NCBI GenBank assembly: GCA_037724045.1
Contig: JBBJOW010000004.1
Location: 1-64,000, forward strand
Source of the DNA: DATLGB01 sp037724045
Lineage (GTDB): Bacteria; Actinomycetota; Thermoleophilia; Solirubrobacterales; Solirubrobacteraceae
Reading direction: 5' to 3'
DNA length: 64,000 nt
Positions 52,378 to 59,645 of this stretch are shown here, in pieces. Numbering within the stretch: the stretch's first letter is position 1; the number at the start of each line of letters is the position of its first letter. Made by a program: the position numbers and the translations under genes. The notes beneath the pieces are model-generated. The model saw only the letters and a program-made list of their open reading frames with translations, made no database searches and was not told where the DNA came from.

Positions 52378-52913
52378 GTCGCTTTCCCCCCTCGTGATCG
52401 AAGCGCTGCCAAGCCGCGGCTGACCCGCTGCCGGATGACGGACTCCGAGACCTCAAGACGCTCGGCGATATCTGCGTAGCTGGACTCGTCGATCACGCGC
52501 GCACGAACGGCGTCGGCTTGGTCGGGAGCGAGCCCTTCGAGCATCACCCTGGCGGTCGCGTCGCTCGCGAGCCGCTCGAAGTGCTCGACCACGTCGTTGG
52601 TCAATGGGAGCTCGATGCCGAGTTGCCGACGGGCACGGTCCTCTACGGACCTGCGCTCGTAGCTGCGCTTGAGCAGGTTGTGTGCGATCCCGAACAACCA
52701 CGTAGTGGCGGCCGCGGTTCCGCGGAACCGGCGCGCTCCGATCAGCGCGGCAGCGAAGGTTTCGGCCGTGAGGTCCGCCGCGAGTTCTGCGTTTCTGGTG
52801 TGATGCATGAAGTAGGCCCCGACCGCGCGTTCGTGTCGCTCATAAAAGACGCCGAACGCCGCGGCTTCTCCAGGCGTGGCGAACAACAGATCCTCATCGG
52901 AGCGATCGTCCAT
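52374..52913 (-). CDS. ECF RNA polymerase sigma factor (cassette 6)
   Basis: 179 aa. Region 2: EAAAFGVFYERHERAVGAYF, AADLTAETFAAALIGARRF and WLFGIAHNLLKRSYERR. Region 4: LAPDQADAVRARVIDESSYA and VSESVIRQRVSRGLAALRSR. The ATG at 52913 (MDDRSDEDLL) is preferred: a longer frame from 52961 would read through the CGTCACA promoter box. The stop overlaps the thioredoxin gene (ATGA). Confidence 0.92.
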   Translation of the reverse strand: MDDRSDEDLLFATPGEAAAFGVFYERHERAVGAYFMHHTRNAELAADLTAETFAAALIGARRFRGTAAATTWLFGIAHNLLKRSYERRSVEDRARRQLGIELPLTNDVVEHFERLASDATARVMLEGLAPDQADAVRARVIDESSYADIAERLEVSESVIRQRVSRGLAALRSRGGKAT

Positions 52914-52920
52914 CACCCAT

Positions 52921-52949
52921 GAGTGCACCAGAGTCGCGCGTTTGTGACG
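52921..52949 (-). promoter_or_regulatory. CGTCACA-type promoter of sigma cassette 6
   Basis: On the minus strand CGTCACA (52949-52943) begins 36 nt before the ATG at 52913. The -10 region GCACTC (52926-52921) fits poorly. It is listed because position and box match the other cassettes. Confidence 0.4.
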
Positions 52950-52981
52950 AGGAGCCTCCAAGACGGGTTCGGGCTCGTGAA

Positions 52982-54131
52982 TCAGGGCTGCCGCTCGTCA
53001 TGGAGATACGCGTCGAGCAGGTCGGCCGCCTGGTTCTCAGACCCCGGCAAGAGGTGCCCGTACCGGTCGAGCGTTACCGTGATTGAGGCGTGCCCCATGA
53101 AGGTCTGCAGCGCCTTGATGTTCACGCCCGCAGCAATCATGAAGGTCGCGTAGGTGTGGCGACACTGGTGCAGTCCTATCGGCCGTAGGCCAGCCGCCAG
53201 CCATAGGCGCTGGGCCCTGGCGCCTATCCCCTTGGCGCTGAAAGCCTGCTCGTCCGACCGCCCGAAGGCAAGTCGGTAGCGCGGTAAGTGTTGACCGTGT
53301 CGCTGAAGTTCGGCGCGGAGGCCGGACGGGATCGGTACACGACGAGTGCCTGCTCGCGACTTCGGGCTTACCTCGCCCTCATAGGCGTCCCAGCTGCGCG
53401 CAACTCGGATGACGCCGGCGGACAGGTCGATGTCGTCCCAGCGCAGAGCCTGCAGCTCCCCCGCGGCGCAGTCCGGCGTACATCGCCGTGGCCCACAGTG
53501 CCCGGTCAGCTTCTGGAAGAATCGCGAGCAGCTCATCGGCTTCTCGTGGATCGACGACACGGTCACGCCGACTGCGGTTTGCCGGCAACTCGAGGCCCTG
53601 CGTCGGGTTGATCGTGATTTCGCCGCGCACGAGCGCCCGGCGGCAGATCGCGCGCAGAGGCATCAGGGAGTTGCGCACGCTCGACGCGCTGAGGCCGCGT
53701 CTGACGAGGTCGTCGACCAGGCGCTGGACATCGGCGCGCTTGAGCTCGGCGAGCCGAGCTCCGCCGAGCGCGGGGTTGACGTACATGCGCAGCGCCTGCT
53801 CGTAGCTGCGGATGACAGACGGCTTGTACTCCATCCCCGACCGGTTGCGCACCGAGCCCGACTGAGCACCCGCCAGCCATTCCTCACTCGCTTCGCGGAC
53901 CGACCGCGCCGATCGTGTGACAAGCGCACCGCGGCGGAGGTCGACCTGGGCGTCCTGCCGCCACTGCTTAGCGGCCGCGAGCGTCGGGAAGGTTCTCTGC
54001 AGCCTGCCATCCGGCGTGCTTACGACGGCCCGGAACTTCGGTTTGCACGTGCAGTCAGCATCGGCGCGGCTCGGGCACCAGTGTTGGTGGCGGACCTCGA
54101 TGCCCGCGGGCTTGCGCGCCGGCCGGCTCAC
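52982..54131 (-). pseudogene. Tyrosine integrase with a frameshift at the catalytic arginine
   Basis: Homologous throughout to the intact integrase at 1814-2971. The GTG at 54131 overlaps the excisionase stop (GTGA). The N-terminal frame carries PAGIEVRHQHWCPSRADADC and YEQALRMYVNPALGGARL. It breaks near 53480 just after ATAMYAGLR, where the catalytic Arg lies, and resumes in another frame with AGELQALRWDDIDLSAGVIR, HQCRHTYATF and GHASITVTLDRYGHLLPG. A one-base indel is enough. The intact domains suggest recent loss. Confidence 0.85.
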
Positions 54132-54352
54132 GGCTCGACCGTTCGGTAGGCGCTGTCGCTCAGCCAGCGCTGCAGCTCGGTGACTGGAATCAGGCGGCGC
54201 CGGCCGCGCCTGACGACGCGCAGCTCTGGCATGACGTGCTGGTCGAAGAAGTCGACGCTCACCCCGAGTGCGCTGGCCGCTTCGACCTTGCTGAGCGCGA
54301 GGCGCGGCAGGCCGCCATCGTCGCTTTGAGCGGCTGCGGAAACCAGGCCCAT
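54128..54352 (-). CDS. Excisionase-like small HTH protein
   Basis: 74 aa, closely related to the excisionase at 1594-1803: LSKVEAASALGVSVDFFDQH, MPELRVVRRGRRRLIP and a C-terminal LQRWLSD helix. The ATG at 54352 gives the right length; longer frames are antisense noise. Its stop overlaps the integrase start. Since the integrase is frameshifted, this protein may now have no partner in cis. Confidence 0.75.
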   Translation of the reverse strand: MGLVSAAAQSDDGGLPRLALSKVEAASALGVSVDFFDQHVMPELRVVRRGRRRLIPVTELQRWLSDSAYRTVEP

Positions 54353-54399
54353 ACATCTATGACGGACGAGCCGACGCCGCTGGGGGTAGGACAGCGCAA

Positions 54400-54753
54400 T
54401 CACGTGCGAACACGCTCCGGTCGAACGAGGTCGCTGCGTTTCGCTGCGACCTGCTCCAGCGGGACCGAGAAGAGCTCGGCGAGGTCGGCGTTGCCGAGGT
54501 TTGCAACGCGCCCGAACTCCCGGTCCGCCATGAGCGACGAACGCGCGACCTGTTCGGCGAAGTCGTCGCGATAGGGGCCGTGCGCTCGTCCGACCGGGAC
54601 GTCGCGCGCGTGGAAGCACATCACCGACACGAAGACCCGGTCGGGATGGTCGCCTTCGAGCACCTCGACGTGTGGGGCGAGGTAGAAGCGATTGTCGCCG
54701 GCGAGCGCGGCAAAGCGCCCGCGGAAGACCACGGGCAGCAAGTTCGGGATCAT
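54400..54753 (-). CDS. Hypothetical element protein, weakly ImmA/IrrE-like C-terminus
   Basis: 117 aa. No HExxH metallopeptidase motif is seen. The C-terminal LAELFSVPLEQVAAKRSDL resembles the last helices of ImmA/IrrE-type peptidases, so it might be a degenerate relative. It lies just upstream of the excisionase on the same strand. Function unknown. Confidence 0.45.
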   Translation of the reverse strand: MIPNLLPVVFRGRFAALAGDNRFYLAPHVEVLEGDHPDRVFVSVMCFHARDVPVGRAHGPYRDDFAEQVARSSLMADREFGRVANLGNADLAELFSVPLEQVAAKRSDLVRPERVRT

Positions 54754-54857
54754 GCTCCTCCTAGGGAGCGGCCTCGTGAATCACTCCCCTCGACGTGCGG
54801 CGTGTGACCCCGAGGCGACCGAAAGCTGCCGGCCTCAACGCAGGCCAGACGAGTCGC

Positions 54858-54885
54858 GGGACTTTTCACGCGCTCCAATCCGTAG
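54858..54885 (+). promoter_or_regulatory. Predicted ECF-type promoter GGGACT-N16-CCGTAG (second copy)
   Basis: GGGACT at 54858-54863 and CCGTAG at 54880-54885, 16 nt apart, 7 nt before the ATG at 54893. Boxes, spacer and start distance are identical to 35881-35908. The intervening bases differ, which suggests selection on the boxes. Confidence 0.6.
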
Positions 54886-54892
54886 GGGGGTT

Positions 54893-55078
54893 ATGCGCGT
54901 GCGAGCCGGCGTCGGACTCCTCCTGCTGGGCCTGGACATGCGCTCCGACGACGTGTTCGACGGCGACATCGCGTTCGGTAGCTTTCTGCAGGCGCACCTG
55001 TATCTCGGGGCGCGCGCAGATCCGGGCCGCAGGCGTGAGCTCGCGGCGCTCTTCGACAGCCTGCGGTTCCGCAGGTAG
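54893..55078 (+). CDS. Shrunken paralogue of the cassette-head exported protein
   Basis: 61 aa. It keeps a leading hydrophobic stretch (VRAGVGLLLLGLDM) and an end similar to the 188-aa protein at 35916-36482 (a hydrophobic strand, then RRRELAALFDSLRFRR compared with LDSLQVAR). The roughly 120-residue middle is missing. The start is placed by the promoter and the stop lies 1 nt before the sigma start. Probably a relic retained as a translation leader for the sigma gene. Confidence 0.55.
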   Translation: MRVRAGVGLLLLGLDMRSDDVFDGDIAFGSFLQAHLYLGARADPGRRRELAALFDSLRFRR

Positions 55079-55079
55079 G

Positions 55080-55655
55080 GTGGACGACGAGGTGGACGGT
55101 GCCGCTCTGCAGGCCGGTCGCGCGCACGCTGGTCGCGAGCGCGGGCGATCGGATGCGCGTCTCGTCCGCGAGGCGCTCGACGGCTCGTCTCGTGCGGTCG
55201 AGCGCCTCTTCGAGCGACATTGGAACGAGGCCTATCGCGCCGCCTATTGGATCATGCACGACGCCGCCGCGGCGGAGGACGTCGCGCAGGAGGCCTTCCT
55301 ATCGGTTCTCGGCGGGCTGGATCGCTTCGACTGCAGGCGCGCGTTCGGGCCGTGGCTGCGGCGCGCGGTCGTCAATCGAGCGATCGACCACACACGCGCC
55401 CGCACCGCTCGGCGCGAGGTTGGGGCCGACGTGCTCTCAGAGCAGGCGGCGGCGGTCGCGGTGCCGGCTCCCGATCCCGACCTGCTCGCCGCGCTTGCGG
55501 CGCTGCCGATCGATCAGCGCGCGGTGGTAGTCATGCGTCACGTGCTCGAGTGCTCTCCGACAGAAATCGCGGCTGCGCTTGACGTGCCTCGCGGCACGGT
55601 GAACTCGCGTTTGCGACGGGGCCTGGATGCGTTGGGAGTCGCGCTTGCGCCCTGA
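55080..55655 (+). CDS. ECF RNA polymerase sigma factor (cassette 7)
   Basis: 191 aa from GTG. Nearly colinear with the cassette-1 sigma: VERLFERHWNEAYRAAYWIM, AAAEDVAQEAFLSVLGGLDR, NRAIDHTRARTARREVG, LPIDQRAVVVMRHVLECSPT and VPRGTVNSRLRRGLDALG. The start is aligned with its twin. It overlaps the propeller gene by 29 nt. Confidence 0.93.
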   Translation: MDDEVDGAALQAGRAHAGRERGRSDARLVREALDGSSRAVERLFERHWNEAYRAAYWIMHDAAAAEDVAQEAFLSVLGGLDRFDCRRAFGPWLRRAVVNRAIDHTRARTARREVGADVLSEQAAAVAVPAPDPDLLAALAALPIDQRAVVVMRHVLECSPTEIAAALDVPRGTVNSRLRRGLDALGVALAP

Positions 55656-57597
55656 GGAGCGACTGAACTCGGCCGCTGCGCCCGACGCTGCGGCCGCCGC
55701 CGACCGCGCCAGGCGGGTCGTGCTCGCCGCGCCGATCGCCCGCCGGCGGCGACGGCGCCGTTGGCTGCCCGCCATGCTCGCAGTGGTCGCCGTCACCGTC
55801 GGCGTCGCGCCGACGGGGGATGCGATCGCGAGCTGGCTCACCGACTTGATCGAGGTCGATCCGACGAGGCCGCCGACGCCTGAGCCGAAGCTGGACGCGC
55901 TGCCGGCGAGCGGGAGCGTGCTGGTCACCGGGTCCGGCGGCGCGTGGTCGATCGCCAGCGACGGCACCCGTGCGCGGCTGGGTGACTACGACGAGCTGGC
56001 GTGGTCCCCGCGCGGGCTGTTCATCGCCGCGGCGACCGGCGACGAGCTACGCGCGATCGAGCGCGACGGAACCGTTCGCTGGCCCGTCCAGGCGTCCGGG
56101 CCCGTCGCGGACCCCGTCTGGTCGCCCTCCGGCTATCGGATTGCCTATCGCGTCGGGCGGCAGGAGCGCGTCGTCGCCGGCGACGGCACGCTCGACGCCA
56201 CGCTTGTCGACGGCGTCGCGGACGTGGATGCGGCCTGGCGTCCGGGGCTCGGCCATGAGCTTGCGATCGTCCGGGCCGACGGCGCCGTCGAGCTGTGGTC
56301 GGTGGACGCGCACGAGCGCCTTTGGCGGCTGCCACCGGGCTCTTCACCGGTGCGCCTGCTCTGGCAGGACGAGCAGCACCTCATCATCGTGCGGCGAAAC
56401 GCGATCGAGATGCTCGACCTCGGCCGACCACGACAACGCTTCAGCGTGCCGATCGACGGCCCGCTTACCACCGCCGCCCTGCTCAGCGATCAGGTGGCCA
56501 TCGGTGTGGGGAATCGCGTGCTGACGGTGCCCCTGCCGCTCAACGACGGTCGCGCAAAGCCCCGGGTACGCCTCACCGTCGACGGCGCGATCACCGATCT
56601 GGTCGCAGATCCCAACGCTCGCCGGCTCATCGTGGCGTCCGCCGCCGCCGACCAGTGGGTGTTTCTGACGGAGCAGGCGTCGGGGCGAGTCTCCGCGGCG
56701 ACCGTGCGCGGCTTCTCGAGCGTCGAGGGCTGGGAGGCGGACCCCCTCGCCTCGGCGTCCATGGGCGACGGCCGGCAGGTCGTCCTCTCCAACCTGCAGG
56801 GGAAAAGCGGGTGCCTGGTGATGAGCGGCATCGACGAGTTCGATCGGCAATGCCTGTACGCGCCCTCGACACGCCGCCCGCAGGTCACCGGGCCGCTGCT
56901 GATGGGACCCGTGGCGCAGAAGAGCGCGTCGGCGGCGGTCGAGGTGTACGGCGAGACGTCGGCAGCCGTAGACCGAGTGACCGTCTCCTACACGCTGGAC
57001 GGCAGCCCAAGCGGCCAGGACGCTGTGCTCCTGCGCGCGACCGATGCCGCGGTGCTGGACCGCGCGGGAATCGCCAAGCCGTTCGGGACCTTCGTCGCCG
57101 AGCTGCCCAGCCAGGCTCGCAACCCGATCGCCACCGCGTACGACTCGGCAGGCCGCGAGCTTGCCCGCGACGGCTACGCGAAGATCGATCCGCACGGCTT
57201 CATCGGCACCGCCGGACCCGGCGATCTGCCCGAGTACAACGCGACTCCGTGGGCGTACGCCGACGCCGACGTCAGCCCCGCGCTGGGCGACGGGACCACA
57301 CAGAACTTCCGCGTCAGCTTCACGACGAGCTTCCGGACCGGGCTCATCGACAGTGAGCGGCGCAGCTACTCCGTGTCCGCATCATCGACCACCCCCGCCT
57401 CGGGCTGCGTCAACGGCCGCGACGCGGGCTTTGCCCCGACACCGGCCGGCAGCCAAGTCTCCACTCTGCTCCGCCTCGACCACGGAGAGGGGGCGGGCAC
57501 GCGCTGGTGCGCCGGCCGGTATCGCGGGACGATCAAGTACTACGCGCCGGGCGTGCGCGCGGTCGTCACCCGCTTCGCTTTCGCCGTCGCGCCCTGA
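55627..57597 (+). CDS. Membrane-anchored beta-propeller protein (second copy)
   Basis: 656 aa, paralogue of 37074-39071 over its full length. Basic juxtamembrane stretch, a span (LPAMLAVVAVTVGVAP), PTGDAIASWLTDLIEVDPT, propeller blades (LAWSPRGLFIAAATGDELRA, WSPSGYRIAYRVGRQERVVA) and the same C-terminal domain (EVYGETSAAVDRVTVSYTLD, AGIAKPFGTFVAELPSQARN). Translationally coupled to the cassette-7 sigma. Likely its membrane sensor or regulator. Confidence 0.85.
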   Translation: MRWESRLRPEERLNSAAAPDAAAAADRARRVVLAAPIARRRRRRRWLPAMLAVVAVTVGVAPTGDAIASWLTDLIEVDPTRPPTPEPKLDALPASGSVLVTGSGGAWSIASDGTRARLGDYDELAWSPRGLFIAAATGDELRAIERDGTVRWPVQASGPVADPVWSPSGYRIAYRVGRQERVVAGDGTLDATLVDGVADVDAAWRPGLGHELAIVRADGAVELWSVDAHERLWRLPPGSSPVRLLWQDEQHLIIVRRNAIEMLDLGRPRQRFSVPIDGPLTTAALLSDQVAIGVGNRVLTVPLPLNDGRAKPRVRLTVDGAITDLVADPNARRLIVASAAADQWVFLTEQASGRVSAATVRGFSSVEGWEADPLASASMGDGRQVVLSNLQGKSGCLVMSGIDEFDRQCLYAPSTRRPQVTGPLLMGPVAQKSASAAVEVYGETSAAVDRVTVSYTLDGSPSGQDAVLLRATDAAVLDRAGIAKPFGTFVAELPSQARNPIATAYDSAGRELARDGYAKIDPHGFIGTAGPGDLPEYNATPWAYADADVSPALGDGTTQNFRVSFTTSFRTGLIDSERRSYSVSASSTTPASGCVNGRDAGFAPTPAGSQVSTLLRLDHGEGAGTRWCAGRYRGTIKYYAPGVRAVVTRFAFAVAP

Positions 57598-57980
57598 CTC
57601 GCTCAGGGCCGTAGCCCCGAACATCATTCCCCTCAAGGACGTTCGCGGCGCTCCAGGTCGGATGATTGGGCAGCAAGGGTTAATTGGCTGCCCACATCGG
57701 GGGTTATCGCCGCCCAATTGACGTGATCGGCAGCCCGCCGAGGCGCACAGGATGCCCGCGACTCCAGGCGCTACGGCAGGTCCGCGCACGGTCGGTACGC
57801 GCTTCACATGCAAGCGGTCGCAGGTCGTCACCGGAATCCGAAGGCCGCCGCGAAGGACCTTCAGGACTCCTGTCCGTCTAGTCTGAAGGGGTAGTTGTTG
57901 ACGGTTGCGCGTCAATTGTCAGCCTCGCTTCCGCGGGCGTCGGCTGGGCGCAAGACGTTCACGCTCGCCTTCCCCGAGGC
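57598..57980. other. Intergenic stretch, lower GC
   Basis: I see no supported gene. A minus-strand frame contains TRRTGVLKVLRGGLRIPVTT but has no start signal or known domain, and runs into antisense of the propeller gene. An inverted pair CAATTGACG/CGTCAATTG lies at about 57716 and 57911. Confidence 0.4.
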
Positions 57981-58193
57981 CTAATGGCGCTGGGCGGGAG
58001 GGCGCTTGCGTTCGGTCGTGAGTTGCTCGTGCGAGATGCTGACGAAGCCGAGCGCGCGCCCGCAGTCGTCGGCAATCTCGACCAGCGCGATCATGTCGCT
58101 GGATTGCACGACGGTGCCGACGGTGCCGGCCGGCCAGCCACCTGAGTCGCTGAGAAAGCGGACGACGTCGTGCTCGGTTAGGCGCGGCGCCAT
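57981..58193 (-). CDS. Small DUF4926-like protein
   Basis: 70 aa. MAPRLTEHDVVRFLSDSGGW followed by PAGTVGTVVQSSDMIALVEI has the 'hDvV.l....wpaG..G.Vv' pattern of DUF4926-type small beta proteins, which often accompany element-borne or toxin-like genes. It starts 61 bp after the Abi-like gene on the same strand and may belong to its transcript. Confidence 0.55.
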   Translation of the reverse strand: MAPRLTEHDVVRFLSDSGGWPAGTVGTVVQSSDMIALVEIADDCGRALGFVSISHEQLTTERKRPPAQRH

Positions 58194-58253
58194 GATCTGA
58201 GTGTCGCAGCGCGGCAGGGGTGAAGGGGTTTCGTACTCGTCGATTCGCGGCGG

Positions 58254-58913
58254 CTACGGTTCGGGTCGTTCGGCGGCGACTTCGTCGAAGCGCGAGTGTG
58301 TCCTGATCCAAGTGGCCGCCTCGGGGTCGATCAACGACGCGAGACGGAGCAGCTCGTCGTGGTGGCGTTGGATCGGGCGGCGGATGATCGTCTCGTGATG
58401 GGCGATGCGGTTGCGGAAGGGCACGAGGCTCGCCATCGTGGCGGCGATCTCTGCACGGTCGCCGCCGCCGTGGGGGAACGCACGGTGCAGGTGGCTGACC
58501 CAGAGCGAGTCGTACTTCTTGTCGAAGAGGGCTCGCCAGAAGCCGAACGACAAGCCGGCCACCACGCGACCGCGGGTCGGCTTCTTCCCTTCGCGGCGGA
58601 TTCGGCCGATCGTCTCTGCGACGCGTTTGCGTGACTGGGCATTGAGGATCGCGGGATCCTCGAGCCACGTCTCTCGCGGCGGTGCGCTGGAGTCCACTGG
58701 CTTGAAGCGATCGTCGATCGCGTTCCGCAGCAGGACCTCGACGTGGTGAAGTGTCTCGAGCAACACGGAGGAGACGCGCGCGTTCCAGACGTAAAGCTGT
58801 GCGGCGAGCTCGTGCCGCCCGTCAGCCTCGTCGAGGTAGGGCCGGAAGCGTGGCTCTGTGAACCACCGCCTGGCTTGGCCGGGTGTGAGATCGCTTGCCC
58901 GATCCGGCGTCAT
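58254..58913 (-). CDS. Abi-like (HEPN) protein
   Basis: 219 aa. The N-terminal FRPYLDEADGRHELAAQLYV, then LLETLHHVEVLLRNAIDDR, and the conserved VPFRNRIAHHETII near residue 165 are typical of Abi_2/AbiD-AbiF-like proteins. The R-N-R-I-A-H-H stretch is a HEPN-type RNase motif (R-x4-6-H). Members are linked to abortive phage infection. It is the last gene before the right tRNA-Ser repeat of the island, a usual place for defence cargo. Confidence 0.75.
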   Translation of the reverse strand: MTPDRASDLTPGQARRWFTEPRFRPYLDEADGRHELAAQLYVWNARVSSVLLETLHHVEVLLRNAIDDRFKPVDSSAPPRETWLEDPAILNAQSRKRVAETIGRIRREGKKPTRGRVVAGLSFGFWRALFDKKYDSLWVSHLHRAFPHGGGDRAEIAATMASLVPFRNRIAHHETIIRRPIQRHHDELLRLASLIDPEAATWIRTHSRFDEVAAERPEP

Positions 58914-59250
58914 GGCGGTAACCTAGATGGCGTATGCCCCAGGTAAGGCTCTCCCGCTTCGGCGGTGATCCCCCTGGGGCTCCGTCGTTCTGAGGGTTGT
59001 TCGGCGCTACCGGTCGATGTTGCGGTAGCTGTCAAGGTGCCGGTTCGGATCGCGTGGATGGGCGATGCTTGCCGAGCGGGCACTGGCGATCGGCTGGCGG
59101 ACCCGAAGCACGCCGGCGGCATGGTCCGGAGACGTCCGCCGCGGTTCGGAGTCCCGGTTTCCCCGATTCTTTCCCCGAGTCGCCCGGTCCGCTTCCGAGA
59201 ACGACGGCACAGAGCCAAGACTTGGGGCTCCAGAGACAGGAGGCCGAGGA
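58914..59250. other. Island right-end flank without genes
   Basis: Only short GC-driven frames. It ends in the copied tRNA-Ser 3' segment. Confidence 0.4.
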
Positions 59251-59307
59251 CTTGAAACCAGTGAGCCGGTAACCCCGGTTCCGAGGGTTCGAATCCCTCC
59301 CCCTCCG
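59251..59307 (+). other. tRNA-Ser 3'-end fragment (attachment site remnant)
   Basis: 57 bp beginning in the anticodon loop (CTTGAAA, one A fewer than the real gene), then the variable arm, T-arm and acceptor 3' strand of tRNA-Ser(TGA). No 5' half is present, so it is not a functional tRNA. From 59281 to 59310 it is identical to 33534-33563. This is the classic attR/attL scar of tRNA integration. Confidence 0.85.
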
Positions 59308-59387
59308 CTGCTGTAGCCGTTTTCCCTGCTAGACAGTTGCTTCTTGGGTCGGTCCTGAAGGCGTTCGCGGTTCCGCGGAACCGCGCC

Positions 59388-59417
59388 CAAGACCGCTCAA
59401 GACCGCTCAAGACCGCT
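59388..59417. repeat. Three perfect tandem 10-bp repeats (CAAGACCGCT)
   Basis: They stand 81 bp after the tRNA-Ser remnant, matching the repeats at 33631-33660. Immediately before them is an 18-bp perfect palindrome GCGGTTCCGCGGAACCGC (59367-59384). On the minus strand the stop codon of the integrase remnant lies within the repeats. Confidence 0.7.
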
Positions 59418-59481
59418 CCTCGAGGGTCATTTGCTCCCCGCGTGCTCCCCGCACCGGCGATTTCGGCTCACTGATCTCACG
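59407..59481 (-). pseudogene. 3' end of a disrupted tyrosine integrase
   Basis: Reading on the minus strand across the excised IS, the frame continues from the 62303-62400 remnant (…DAYLDRE) through ISEPKSPVRGARGEQMTLEE to a stop at 59407-59409. It shows that the IS21-type element landed in the last part of an integrase gene. Confidence 0.65.
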
Positions 59482-59645
59482 TGTCAACGGTCATCGGTTT
59501 CTCCCCGTAGACGGCCATCGGTTCTCCCCGGTGGCGGTCATGTTTTCTCCCCGGTGGTGGCCATCGGTTCTCCCCAGCGCGCTGTCGTCGCAGACGCCTG
59601 AGGCCGTAGGCCGAAGGTGTCTGTGGCGATAGCGCGCTGCGCGGG

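Larger units (their letters stand above)
33561..59307. mobile_element. Putative tRNA-Ser(TGA)-borne genomic island
   Basis: Bounded by the intact tRNA-Ser(TGA) on the left and a 57-bp copy of its 3' part on the right (59251-59307). The two share a 30-bp exact direct repeat (33534-33563 and 59281-59310). The cargo is seven ECF sigma cassettes, exported proteins, a frameshifted integrase with excisionase, and an Abi-like protein. The integrase lies 5 kb from the right end and is broken, so the island is probably no longer mobile by itself. Confidence 0.5.

Noticed and set aside
59251..59307. A functional tRNA-Ser
   Set aside because: It lacks the acceptor 5' strand, D-arm and half of the anticodon stem; it is only a 3' copy.
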